Shown one piece after another: positions 45,015 through 54,639 of a stretch of DNA of 64,000 bases. The position numbers were made by a program, and so were the translations under genes. The DNA comes from Candidatus Desulfaltia sp. (GTDB lineage: Bacteria; Desulfobacterota; Desulfobacteria; Desulfobacterales; ETH-SRB1), in contig JAUSPN010000045.1 in the NCBI GenBank assembly GCA_030656555.1, forward strand, positions 1 to 64,000, given 5' to 3'. Each line of letters starts with the position of its first letter. Positions within the stretch are counted from its first letter, which is position 1. The notes beneath the pieces are model-generated. The model was given only the letters and a program-made list of their open reading frames with translations, was not told the DNA's origin and did no database searches.

Positions 45015-47297
45015 TCATCTTCTTTCTTTAAGATCTTTTCTTACCTGTTTAACTGCAAACGCCATATTTTTTAAACTTGGTTTTACTTCTTCCCATTTTC
45101 TTGTTTTTAAACCACAATCAGGATTTATCCACAACTGTTTCTGGGGAAGCACTTCAAGCAGCGCATTGATTTGTTTAACTATTTCATCAATTCCCGGGAC
45201 TCTTGGAGAATGGATATCATAAACTCCAGGCCCCACTTCTTGTTTATAGCCAATTGCCTTAAAGACTTTAAGAAGTTCATTCCCACTTCTGGCGGTCTCT
45301 ATTGAAATGACGTCAGCATCCATTGCTTCTATAGTCTTTATGATATCATTAAACTCGCTGTAACACATATGCGTGTGTATTTGAGTTTCCATTTTAGCCG
45401 GACTAACAACGATTTTAAAGCTTCTTACAGCCCACTCCTCATAATCAGGAATATTATCCTTTCTTAAAGGATATCCCTCTTTAAATGCTGCTTCATCAAT
45501 CTGAATGATTTTAATTCCAGCATTTTGAAGATCAGTTACTTCATCACTTAAAGCAACTGCGATCTGCTCTGAAACAACACTTCGCGGCAAATCATCCCTT
45601 ACAAAAGACCAGTTTAAAATCGTAACCGGGCCTGTAAGCATTCCTTTTACAATCTTTTCAGTTTTACTCTGAGCATATGTGATCCATTTAACAGTCATAG
45701 GCTCAGGCCTGCTGATATCTCCATAAATTACAGGAGGTTTTACGCATCTGCTTCCATAACTTTGAACCCATCCGTTTTTTGTAAATCCAAATCCATCGAG
45801 CATTTCGCCAAAATACTCGACCATATCATTCCTCTCCGGTTCACCGTGCACCAACACGTCAAGTCCAATTTCTTCCTGAAAAGCAATACAATTATCGATA
45901 TATTCTTTAATCCCGGTTTCATAAAATTCTTTTGAGATGTTGTTATTTTTATAATCTCTTCTTAATTTCCGAATTTCCGGTGTTTGTGGAAAACTGCCGA
46001 TTGTAGTCGCAGCCAGTTCAGGATATTTTAAAACAGCTTTCTGAGCTTTTATTCTGTCTTCAAATTTATCGGTTCTTTCCTTTTTTACAAGATTTTTCAA
46101 TCTGGACTGGACCGCGTTATTGTGGATTTTTAAGGAAACTCCTTTCTTTTCAATCACATCTTTGTTGGCAATTGCTTTTTGTTTATCTCCTTCACATAAT
46201 TTTACACCATGAAAAAGTTTGGAAATCAAATTAACTTCATCAAGTTTTTCCATTGCAAATGATAACCAGGTTTTTAAATCGTCATCTAAATTATCTTCGT
46301 ATTTCAGAGAATATGGCACATGCAGAAGTGAACAGCTGCTTGATACGATTATATTTTCCTTGTTGACCTTTTCTGAAATTTTATTTAACAGCGCTATGCT
46401 TTTTTCAAAATTATTTACCCAGATATTTCGTCCATCGACGACTCCGGCAATCAGCTTTTTATCTTTTAGAGTTTCAATTCCATTAAGATTTTGTTTTCCG
46501 TATATAAAATCTAAACCAATCCCCCATATTGGAGTATCGATTAAAATATTTGTGGCTTCATTTGAATGCTCAAAATAGGTTGCAACTATGATTTTTACAT
46601 TGTCCGCGCATTTAGTTAATTCAGAATAAGCTTTTTTTAATAGATTTAATTCATTTGAACTTGTATCTTTAACAAAAACAGGTTCATCAAACTGAACATA
46701 AACATTATCATCCAACTCGCTGATCTGTCTTATCAGCTCCTTATATATCGGAAGAACTTTATCAAACAATTGATATGTGCCACCTGTTTCATCAACTCTC
46801 TTTGACAGCGCTAAAAATGTAACAGGCCCTACTATATTTATTTTTGTTTTTATACCGATCTCTTTTGCTTCATTATATTCGTCTAAAATTTTATCTGCAT
46901 TTAAACTGTATTCATCTTTACTGCTAAGCTCAGGCACAATGTAATGATAATTTGTGTTAAACCATTTTGTCATTTCCATGGCGACACAATCTTTATTGCC
47001 TCTTGCCATTGTAAAATAGCGCTCCGTTTCATCGGCAATACTTCGAAATCTCTCTGGAATAGCGTTCAGCATAATAACGGTATCCAGCATATTGTCATAC
47101 CAGCTAAAATCGTTACTGCTGATTAAATCAATTCCTGACTCTTTTTGATAATTCCAATGTCTGATTTTGAGTTCGTGTGAAGTTTTTTCAAGCTCAGACA
47201 GGCTGATTTTTCCTGTCCAGAAACTTTCTAATGCTTTTTTTAATTCTCTTTGTTCTCCAATCCTGGGAAATCCTGTTATACTTGTTTTAATCTCCAT
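45015..47297 (-). CDS. metE: Cobalamin-independent methionine synthase MetE
   Basis: GFPRIGEQRELKKALESFWTGKIS; ATTIGSFPQTPEIRKLRRDYK; VHGEPERNDMVEYFGEMLDGF; C-terminal WINPDCGLKTRKWEE. Confidence 0.96.
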   Translation of the reverse strand: MEIKTSITGFPRIGEQRELKKALESFWTGKISLSELEKTSHELKIRHWNYQKESGIDLISSNDFSWYDNMLDTVIMLNAIPERFRSIADETERYFTMARGNKDCVAMEMTKWFNTNYHYIVPELSSKDEYSLNADKILDEYNEAKEIGIKTKINIVGPVTFLALSKRVDETGGTYQLFDKVLPIYKELIRQISELDDNVYVQFDEPVFVKDTSSNELNLLKKAYSELTKCADNVKIIVATYFEHSNEATNILIDTPIWGIGLDFIYGKQNLNGIETLKDKKLIAGVVDGRNIWVNNFEKSIALLNKISEKVNKENIIVSSSCSLLHVPYSLKYEDNLDDDLKTWLSFAMEKLDEVNLISKLFHGVKLCEGDKQKAIANKDVIEKKGVSLKIHNNAVQSRLKNLVKKERTDKFEDRIKAQKAVLKYPELAATTIGSFPQTPEIRKLRRDYKNNNISKEFYETGIKEYIDNCIAFQEEIGLDVLVHGEPERNDMVEYFGEMLDGFGFTKNGWVQSYGSRCVKPPVIYGDISRPEPMTVKWITYAQSKTEKIVKGMLTGPVTILNWSFVRDDLPRSVVSEQIAVALSDEVTDLQNAGIKIIQIDEAAFKEGYPLRKDNIPDYEEWAVRSFKIVVSPAKMETQIHTHMCYSEFNDIIKTIEAMDADVISIETARSGNELLKVFKAIGYKQEVGPGVYDIHSPRVPGIDEIVKQINALLEVLPQKQLWINPDCGLKTRKWEEVKPSLKNMAFAVKQVRKDLKERR

Positions 47298-47334
47298 TTA
47301 CTTCTCCTTTTTGTTTACGCGACAAAATTGATTT

Positions 47335-47442
47335 TCAACTATCATAGTATTCGGACTTTTAGCTCGTCATCATATGACCTCTAAACACCGTAGCGCGACT
47401 GTGTCTGATTCTCACAGACTTCCCCATTTCTATGATAGTTGC
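47335..47442 (-). promoter_or_regulatory. Compact cobalamin riboswitch-like leader 5 (metE)
   Basis: Minus strand CAACTATCATAG..GGGGAAGTCTGTGAGAATCAGACACAGTCGCGCTACGGTG..AAAAGTCCGAATACTATGATAGTTG; perfect 12-bp closing helix; metE downstream. Confidence 0.82.
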
Positions 47443-47484
47443 GAGTACACTTTCCATAAGAAAGTTTTCATTCTTATACATATA

Positions 47485-48000
47485 TTACTTCTCAATCCCC
47501 TCCCTTGCCTGCACGCCCTTCTGATAGTAATGTTTGATCTCCTTCATCTCCGTTACCAGGTCAGCCTTTTCGATAATCCGAGGGTCTGCCTTTCTGCCTG
47601 TAATAACCAGTTCAACATTTTCCGGCCTTGCCTGTATGAAATCCAGCAGATCATCTACGGAAAAGAGATTATAATAGGTGGCAATATTGGCCTCATCAAG
47701 GATGATCATCTGATACTTGCCGGAGCACATAATCTCCTTGACCTCTTTAAGACCTTCCTGCGCGGCTTGAATATCTTCCTTCTCAGGTTCTTTATAGATA
47801 AAGCAGTCCCTGCCGTATTGTTTCAGTGTAATAAACTCTGACAGCTTTGCCAGGCTATAGAGCTCACTGTACTTCATTCCCTTGACAAACTGGGCAATAT
47901 ATACTTTTAAGCCTGCGCCGGCGGCGCGCAGAGCAAGTCCGAAAGCCGCAGTTGTTTTGCCTTTACCATTGCCTGTGTAAACCTGGATGTATCCTTTCAT
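47485..48000 (-). CDS. cobO: Cob(I)yrinic acid a,c-diamide adenosyltransferase (copy 2)
   Basis: Near-identical to copy 1 (roughly 15 differences in 171 aa by eye); same P-loop start MKGYIQVYTGNGKGKTTAAFG. Confidence 0.93.
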   Translation of the reverse strand: MKGYIQVYTGNGKGKTTAAFGLALRAAGAGLKVYIAQFVKGMKYSELYSLAKLSEFITLKQYGRDCFIYKEPEKEDIQAAQEGLKEVKEIMCSGKYQMIILDEANIATYYNLFSVDDLLDFIQARPENVELVITGRKADPRIIEKADLVTEMKEIKHYYQKGVQAREGIEK

Positions 48001-48038
48001 CACTTCCTCCAAACAATTTATAACCTTCCGACGTATAT

Positions 48039-48076
48039 AAAAAAATCCCCGAACCGATATTAAATCGATCCGGGGA
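48039..48076 (-). terminator. Intrinsic terminator between B12 riboswitch and cobO copy 2
   Basis: Minus strand ATCCCCGGATCGATTTAATATCGGTTCGGGGATTTTTTT. Confidence 0.85.
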
Positions 48077-48136
48077 TGTCCCTTTTTTCCTTTGGATCTA
48101 CTAAGGCCTATTTCCAGTCCTCGAAGATAAAGCCCA

Positions 48137-48326
48137 TAGCTCAGGCAGGTTTTCTGACTCTCCCTCCTTATTAGCAGCCTTCCCGCTCCAAGCTGATTAG
48201 AACAGTGGCATCTTATTGCTAAAAAGGTTCCCTTTTTAAATAAGAAAAAAGAGGAGGATTACAGCGGCGGGCCCGTCCCTGATTTACACAGGGTTCCCTA
48301 TTAAGCTCAATATGAGCACCTAAACT
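48137..48326 (-). promoter_or_regulatory. Cobalamin riboswitch 4 (cobO copy 2)
   Basis: Minus strand TTTAGGTGCTCATATTGAGCTTAATAGGGAACCCTGTGTAAATCAGGGACGGGCCCGCCGCTGTAATCC..GCCACTG..GGGAAGGC..GAGAGTCAGAAAACCTGCC; near copy of riboswitch 2. Confidence 0.95.
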
Positions 48327-48381
48327 ATATTTATTTTTTTAAACTATTTATATTATGGAATCAAGAATTTTTTCTGCAATC

Positions 48382-48517
48382 AAGCTTGACAATCTCGTAA
48401 AAAGTCCAAAAATACGTCATTTTGAGCGAAGCAAAGCAATCTCGTATAAGATAAGTGCTTATATTTATTAGATTGGCAATAACTTGGAAAATGACTTTTT
48501 ACGAGTTCATCAAGCTT
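48382..48517. repeat. MITE-like element with imperfect terminal inverted repeats
   Basis: aagcttgacaatctcgtaaaaagtc ... gactttttacgagttcatcaagctt; shares CTCGTAAAAAGTC terminus with 13240-13475. Confidence 0.6.
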
Positions 48518-48564
48518 CAAGTGTGATTAAATTTAAAGAAGGCAGCTGTTTAATGGTTTAAATT

Positions 48565-50118
48565 TCAAACTTTGTTTATGATCTCAGCCACAGGGAGTGT
48601 AACTATATCCATAAACTTAATGTATCTTTTATCGGCAGGATCGAGCAGATCCATGACACGCGAGTAAGTACTTTTGACGAATATATCCTTGCCATGCTCT
48701 TTACGCATGATACCAAAATCAATATTATTGAGTTCTTCATGGCTCAGTTTGTTTAGAAAATTTTTTGTTGCCCAAATGGATCCAAAACGTGCTAAATCGG
48801 ATAACCTGCCGGCATAATTGATGGTATCCCCAAGTGCTGTATATTCTATTACCGAAGTGCGTATGCTCCCAAAAAATTCTTTGCCTTCATTAATACCGAT
48901 GTTCAGATAAAGGGCGTTCGTCCATTTTTTACGCAGTTTCCATTCATTGCTAAATTCAGTCATTTTTTTCCTCAGTTCAAGAGCACAATTAATGGCATCT
49001 AAAATATAATTAGATCCTGGTTTCTTTATAAAGTAATACAAAAATCCATCACCTGAATGCTTACCATGAATACCCTGGTGTTTTTCAAAGGAAACTGCCA
49101 AAGTTTTCCAGAGCTGATTAATTAACTCAAAATATTCGAAAGGGGGCAACTCTGCACTGATTTTAACTGAATCTTGAATATCCGCCACAAGCACACAGAG
49201 TGAAACCATAGAAGGCATGCGTTGTCCAAGCAATTCATTTATTACTCTTTGTCGGTTAAATAATAATTGCCTTATCTCGTCATCATCGCTATCAGAAGGA
49301 ATATATACAAAGAATATACCTTCTCTAAAAAACAAGGTATAGATTTCATATTGTTCCACCGATTCATTCTGCTTAACAAATTTGATATGATTTTTGTTTA
49401 CGACGTTTTCTGCAGAAGTTGGATGGTCATCGTAAATCTTTTCTAAAAAGCTGACAGTACTTTCAGAAATCCCATCATATAGCTCTGGTATAATATTTTT
49501 AGGAAATATGGGCTTTAAAGATGCCAGGTGGAAAGTCACTATTTCCTCCCAGTTCCGAACATTGCTGTGGAATTCCCAATCAAATAGTAATTTAAAAACG
49601 TTTCTCGATTCTGAATCATCTATTAATCTTATCGGACGTTTAAAAATCTGATCCTCGGCTTCGCGATTTATCCACTCTATTTCAAAGTTTCGGTTGATTA
49701 AATAAGCCGGAGACTTAATATTTTCTAAAGTTAATTTTATAACTTCGTCAGCGGCTCTAATACTCCTGTTGGGTTTTTCTGATACAGAAGTCCTATCCTT
49801 TTTGAGTTGGTTTTGGACTGTGTGATTGTCCTTGGTGGATTCATCATTTAACGGCATATTTATAAAGCTCTTCACGATTTCATCCATAGATCGCCCCTCC
49901 TGTTTTAGACGCTTTACTATCTCGATACGTTCAAATACAGTTTTGGGAAAGTGTCCGATTCTCTTTGTACTTTTTTGTGTATAAGCTGGTTTCTTAACAA
50001 CAGGCTTTGGTATAATACCAGCCTTAATGTAATTATTAAGTGTTGCTCTTGAAATATCTGTTTTTAATAGTATTTGTTTGCTTGTAACCCAATTTTCGTC
50101 GTCTGAATTAAACATCAT
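48565..50118 (-). CDS. MerR-type HTH + PAS/MmyB-like sensor + class III nucleotidyl cyclase
   Basis: N-term WVTSKQILLKTDISRATLNNYIKAGIIPKPV..GHFPKTVFERIEIVKRLKQEGRSMDEI; C-term VLVADIQDSVKIS..GIHGKHSGDGFLYYF..YTALGDTINYAGRLSDLA. Confidence 0.8.
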   Translation of the reverse strand: MMFNSDDENWVTSKQILLKTDISRATLNNYIKAGIIPKPVVKKPAYTQKSTKRIGHFPKTVFERIEIVKRLKQEGRSMDEIVKSFINMPLNDESTKDNHTVQNQLKKDRTSVSEKPNRSIRAADEVIKLTLENIKSPAYLINRNFEIEWINREAEDQIFKRPIRLIDDSESRNVFKLLFDWEFHSNVRNWEEIVTFHLASLKPIFPKNIIPELYDGISESTVSFLEKIYDDHPTSAENVVNKNHIKFVKQNESVEQYEIYTLFFREGIFFVYIPSDSDDDEIRQLLFNRQRVINELLGQRMPSMVSLCVLVADIQDSVKISAELPPFEYFELINQLWKTLAVSFEKHQGIHGKHSGDGFLYYFIKKPGSNYILDAINCALELRKKMTEFSNEWKLRKKWTNALYLNIGINEGKEFFGSIRTSVIEYTALGDTINYAGRLSDLARFGSIWATKNFLNKLSHEELNNIDFGIMRKEHGKDIFVKSTYSRVMDLLDPADKRYIKFMDIVTLPVAEIINKV

Positions 50119-50365
50119 AACAGCAACCTATGTTTTTACTTTATTAACTGTCTAACTCACTGTCCCTGTGTCTAAATAAATCGTCTGTATTTTCTCTGTT
50201 TATACACTAAAAAATAGTTTGTCAAGTATTATTTATACTGTATAATTAAAGGTAAATTCCGGGGATATACTTTGACCACGTAAGAGTTGATGAACCAGCA
50301 AAGAAGTTATTAATGAGAGAAAGAAGCGGGTTGGCTAAAGATGCGGCCTGTTGGTTTACAAAGGT

Positions 50366-51448
50366 TTATTCCTTGCCGGTGACACCGGCTTCTTCAAAAG
50401 TAAGCATGTCTGTAAAAATACGCACAGCGCCTTCAATTATACACATAGCAAGCGCACCGCCGGTACCTTCTCCAAGGCGCATGCCAAGATCGAGAATCGG
50501 TTCAAGCTTAAGATGCTTCAACATCAACCTGTGGCCAGGCTCTTCCGAGCAATGCCCGGCGAACAGGTAATCCACAACCGCAGGACAAAGTGCGTGGGCG
50601 ACAAGCGCGCCGGCAGTTGAAATAAATCCGTCAATTACTACAGGTCGTTTATGATATGCACCGGCCAGAATGCACCCTGCAATGCCGCCGATCTCGAAAC
50701 CTCCGAGTTTTGAAAGAACATCGAGGCCGTCTTTCCTGTTTGGCTGATTTATCTCGATTCCTTTGCGTATCGCTTCCTGCTTTCTGAAAAGACCTTTATC
50801 ATCCACACCTGTACCGCGGCCGACCATCTCTTCTATGAGACTACCTGTAAGTACTGTCCCGATGGCAGCAGAAGGGGTAGTATTGCCTATTCCCATATCA
50901 CCTGTGCCAAGAATCTGTACCCCTTTATTAAAAAGACCGGCGGCCAGTTGAAACCCTGTTAATATGGACTTTCCCGCCTCTTCACGGGTCATGGCAGGTC
51001 CCCGGGAAAGATTGGCAGTGCCTTTTGCCACCTTTTTTATAAAAAAACGATCCCTTCCGTTTAGTGTGGCAGGATCAATATCGGAAACAACACCCATATC
51101 AACTACAAAAACATCAGCATTAACCTGACCTGCAAGAACATTAATGCCTGCGCCATTGTTTAAAAAGGTTTTTATCATCTCGCCTGTTACTTCCTGGGGG
51201 AAAGCGCTTACCCCTTCCTTCACAACGCCGTGGTCTCCGGCCATGACCATAAATGCTTTGCGCTCTATAGAAGGTTTAAGGGTTTCTTGGATACCGCATA
51301 AACGTTCCGATATGTCATGCAGCCTTCCAAGAGCCCTGGCAGGCATCAGCAGTTGAGCCGTTCTCTCACGCGCCTTTTTTATCCATTTTTCATCAACAGG
51401 TATAATCTGTTTTACAATCTCAACCAATCCGATATCTTCTGAAACCAT
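50366..51448 (-). CDS. cobT: Nicotinate-nucleotide-dimethylbenzimidazole phosphoribosyltransferase CobT
   Basis: FMVMAGDHGVVKEGVSAFPQEVTGEMIKTFLNNGAGINVLA, GTGDMGIGNTTPSAAI, GLDVLSKLGGFEIGGIAGCILAGA. Confidence 0.95.
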   Translation of the reverse strand: MVSEDIGLVEIVKQIIPVDEKWIKKARERTAQLLMPARALGRLHDISERLCGIQETLKPSIERKAFMVMAGDHGVVKEGVSAFPQEVTGEMIKTFLNNGAGINVLAGQVNADVFVVDMGVVSDIDPATLNGRDRFFIKKVAKGTANLSRGPAMTREEAGKSILTGFQLAAGLFNKGVQILGTGDMGIGNTTPSAAIGTVLTGSLIEEMVGRGTGVDDKGLFRKQEAIRKGIEINQPNRKDGLDVLSKLGGFEIGGIAGCILAGAYHKRPVVIDGFISTAGALVAHALCPAVVDYLFAGHCSEEPGHRLMLKHLKLEPILDLGMRLGEGTGGALAMCIIEGAVRIFTDMLTFEEAGVTGKE

Positions 51449-51658
51449 TTTCTCTCAACCTTCCAACTATTTTAGGTTCTTCTCCAATTTGGCTGGAGAA
51501 GAGGGTTTAAGGAGATAACCCACTTGTTTTGCCTTAATTAACTACAAATAACCGGGAGATGATCCCAAATTAATAAAAAAAATATAGGTCAATATGAAGA
51601 TGGGTTGGCTTATGTGGTGCAATTTGAAGTGAAATCTATCCCTCTCGTGAACCTTTCT

Positions 51659-53275
51659 CTACATATCTATTTGTTCAGAAAACATTTCCTTTTTTGCGTA
51701 GTCATAAAAAAGACGTTCTTTGATAAACAGATCATAAATATCCGAATCAATATGCTTATCCTTTTTCATATACTCCATGATTTTTATCGCAAGGGAGAGA
51801 TTTATAGGTTGTTTATATGGTCTGTCCTTGGCAGTCAGCGCTTCAAAAATATCAGCAATGACCATAATACGCAACTGAAAAGGCATTTCCTTTGCCGTCA
51901 GACCTCTTGGATAGCCTGATCCATCAAGTTTTTCATGGTGTGATGCAGCGTATTTTGGCACATTTGCCAGTTTTTTGGGAAAGGGGATCTGTTTTAATAT
52001 CTTGAGAGTCATTTCGGCATGGTTTTCTACAATTTTGCGTTCTTCCTCGGTTAGAGTTCCTTTGCGAATGCACAGATTCTTTACCTCGTCCTCAGTAAGA
52101 TAATAATGTTCTTCGTTGTTTAGTGAATAGGTTTTTTTTGCGATATTTTTAACTCTTTTGATTTTGTCATCATCCATAAATTCTTTTGTCTTGTTACATT
52201 CTTTGATAAAATCAAGTTCATCATAGAGCGTTTTTATTTCATCGCCAAGGACCTGCTCAATGCGTTTTATTTTATCCTTGGAATTTTCTTCGTTTATCAG
52301 CAATTCAATTTTCTGCTTCAAATATCTCTTTTTAATTAAGCCTGCTATAAGATTAAATCTGGTTTCAATAAGAAATATACGATCATATATGGTTTCAAGT
52401 TTTGTTGACTTGTCAACCACGTGCTCAGGCGTAGTGATTTTGCCCACATCATGCATCCATGCTGCAAGCCTTAGCTCTTCAATTTCATCTTCATTAAAAT
52501 AAATATCTTTAAACGGACCATCATGAGATTTGTTTATTTCTTCTGCAATCATCATGGTAAGAAAAACTACACGCCTTATATGGCCTCCTGTGTATGGAGA
52601 CTTTTCGTCAATAGCTGTGGCAATGCTTTTTATAAAGGAATAGAATAAATTTTTCAGATCATGGATGAGTTGTGTATTGGTCAAAACAATTGCGGCCTGC
52701 GAAGCAAGGGAAGCGATCAGGTTTACATATTTTGCAGGGAATGACACCACCTTGCCTGTTTTAATATTCTTGGCATTTAATAACTGCAACACGCCAATAA
52801 TATCATTTTCATGATTTTTCATTGGAATAACGAGCATGGACTTTGATCTGTAGCCTGTGGTTGCATCGTATTTTCTCGGGCCGGTAAAATCAAACCCTGA
52901 TGCTTTATAGACATCCGGTATGTTGATGGTTTCACCTGTAAGAGCAGTATATGATGAAACATTGGAATGATTTGGACGTCCATTTATATAAAGAGGAACT
53001 TTCGGCAGGGTAATTTTGTTCCCGCTTGTTCCTCCCATCCTGATTTTCATGGAGTCATTCTGCATTATCTCAAAACTAAGATGCAATTTATCGCCATCGA
53101 CCGTATACAATGTTCCTGCATCAGCATTTGAAAGATCTCTGGCTTCATCAATAATCATTTCCAGCAGCTTGTTGATATTTTTTTCACCAGACAGTGCCAG
53201 CCCTATCTCGGCAAGCTGTTTTATCTGCTTTTGCTGGTTGTTGATTTTCTGATCAAAATCTGACGAAGATGTCAT
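51659..53275 (-). CDS. GAF domain + HD-GYP phosphodiesterase-like protein
   Basis: GAF: RDLSNADAGTLYTVDGDKL; HD-GYP: SPYTGGHIRRV, AAWMHDVGKITTPEHVVDKSTKL, YAASHHEKLDGSGYPRGL. Confidence 0.92.
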   Translation of the reverse strand: MTSSSDFDQKINNQQKQIKQLAEIGLALSGEKNINKLLEMIIDEARDLSNADAGTLYTVDGDKLHLSFEIMQNDSMKIRMGGTSGNKITLPKVPLYINGRPNHSNVSSYTALTGETINIPDVYKASGFDFTGPRKYDATTGYRSKSMLVIPMKNHENDIIGVLQLLNAKNIKTGKVVSFPAKYVNLIASLASQAAIVLTNTQLIHDLKNLFYSFIKSIATAIDEKSPYTGGHIRRVVFLTMMIAEEINKSHDGPFKDIYFNEDEIEELRLAAWMHDVGKITTPEHVVDKSTKLETIYDRIFLIETRFNLIAGLIKKRYLKQKIELLINEENSKDKIKRIEQVLGDEIKTLYDELDFIKECNKTKEFMDDDKIKRVKNIAKKTYSLNNEEHYYLTEDEVKNLCIRKGTLTEEERKIVENHAEMTLKILKQIPFPKKLANVPKYAASHHEKLDGSGYPRGLTAKEMPFQLRIMVIADIFEALTAKDRPYKQPINLSLAIKIMEYMKKDKHIDSDIYDLFIKERLFYDYAKKEMFSEQIDM

Positions 53276-53595
53276 CTTCTTTAAATCTCCACCTGATTAA
53301 CAAGGCATGTTTTTTAATGAAGCTTGTACCAAATAGTTGACAGTCTTTCAAGGATCATCGGAAATTATTTTTACGTTTTTAATGAGTTCTTTGGCTTCTT
53401 CTTCAGACACATCGAGGTTTTACATCTGATTTGTTTTGACAACATGAATTACCTTCTAAATTCGCCTAAAATGTTGATAGCAACGACTGAATTAAAGATT
53501 ACCCGCCGCCCCGCTGGAATGAGATCTCCGCTTTGCTCCGACAAGCTGCGAGGAATGCGCTCGTTTTTGCGGTTCAAATGATTTTAATGGCTCAA

Positions 53596-54441
53596 TCAGG
53601 ATATAAGTTTTGATATTTTTCCGGCAATATCGGCGAAAGCTTTTGTTACCGGAGAATCTTTATATTTTTTCTGAAAGGAAACACCTGTATCACCGCATGA
53701 CACAACATTAAGATCAAAGGGAATTTTACCTAAAAAATTTATTCCTGCTGTTTCAGCAGTTTTCTCTCCACCACCTGATCCAAACAGATTATGTTTTTCA
53801 CCGCAATTGGGGCATGTAAAACCGCTCATATTTTCTATAAGACCAAAAATCTCCATCTTTACGGTTTTACAAAAACTGATTGATTTCCTGACATCTGCAA
53901 GAGCTACCTCTTGCGGTGTGGTTACTATGATTGCGCTGGCATCGGAAATAGTCTGGGCAACGGAAAGAGGTTCGTCACCTGTTCCAGGAGGAGAATCGAT
54001 AATCAAAAAATCAAGTTCACCCCATTCAACATCGGCAATAAACTGTCTGATCGCAGAATGTTTGATCGGACCTCTCCATATTATCGCATCGTCCTTATTT
54101 AAGGTTAAAGACTCTACTGATACAGCCTGGAGGTTTTCAGAAAAGCTCATAGGTATAAGCTTCTGCTTCTGGTTCAGGGTCAGCATCCCTTCAAGGCCGA
54201 GCATTCTGGGAATATCAGGACCGTGCAGATCAACATCCATAATTCCAACCTTATAACCTTTGTCGGCAAGGGCTATGGCAAGGTTAACAGACACGCTCGT
54301 CTTTCCCACACCGCCTTTGCCGCTCATAACAATAAGCTTATTTTTTATTTTTTTTAGAGATTCCTCTATCAGAGCATCATGATCAGATTTTACTCGTTCC
54401 TTTTTAGCCGCGCTACAACTTTTTTTATTAATTATTTCCAT
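53596..54441 (-). CDS. mrp: Mrp/NBP35-family Fe-S carrier P-loop ATPase
   Basis: VMSGKGGVGKTSVSVNLAIALADKGYKVGIMDVDLHGPDIPRMLG; GLIENMSGFTCPNCGEKHNLFGSGGGEK. Confidence 0.93.
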   Translation of the reverse strand: MEIINKKSCSAAKKERVKSDHDALIEESLKKIKNKLIVMSGKGGVGKTSVSVNLAIALADKGYKVGIMDVDLHGPDIPRMLGLEGMLTLNQKQKLIPMSFSENLQAVSVESLTLNKDDAIIWRGPIKHSAIRQFIADVEWGELDFLIIDSPPGTGDEPLSVAQTISDASAIIVTTPQEVALADVRKSISFCKTVKMEIFGLIENMSGFTCPNCGEKHNLFGSGGGEKTAETAGINFLGKIPFDLNVVSCGDTGVSFQKKYKDSPVTKAFADIAGKISKLIS

Positions 54442-54515
54442 TATACCTCTCCTGTATTATTGACTAAAAAAGAAAAGCGCCGCAAATGCAGCGCCTAACC
54501 ACCTGAAATCATTGG

Positions 54516-54589
54516 TCGGGGCGAGAGGATTTGAACCTCCGGCTTCCTGCTCCCAAAGCAGGCGCGCTACCAGGCTGCGCCACGCCCCG
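54516..54589 (-). tRNA. tRNA-Pro(TGG)
   Basis: Minus strand CGGGGCGTGGCGCAGCCTGGTAGCGCGCCTGCTTTGGGAGCAGGAAGCCGGAGGTTCAAATCCTCTCGCCCCGA; anticodon TGG. Confidence 0.95.
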
Positions 54590-54639
54590 ATAATAGATCG
54601 GTTTTCCTATCACGCTTTATCTATTCGCGCAAGTTATAA

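Noticed and set aside
47374-47841. 155-aa plus-strand ORF over the metE leader and cobO copy 2 (similar ORF at 17069..17287)
   Set aside because: It recurs because cobO is duplicated, not because the antisense frame is conserved as protein; covers riboswitch 5.
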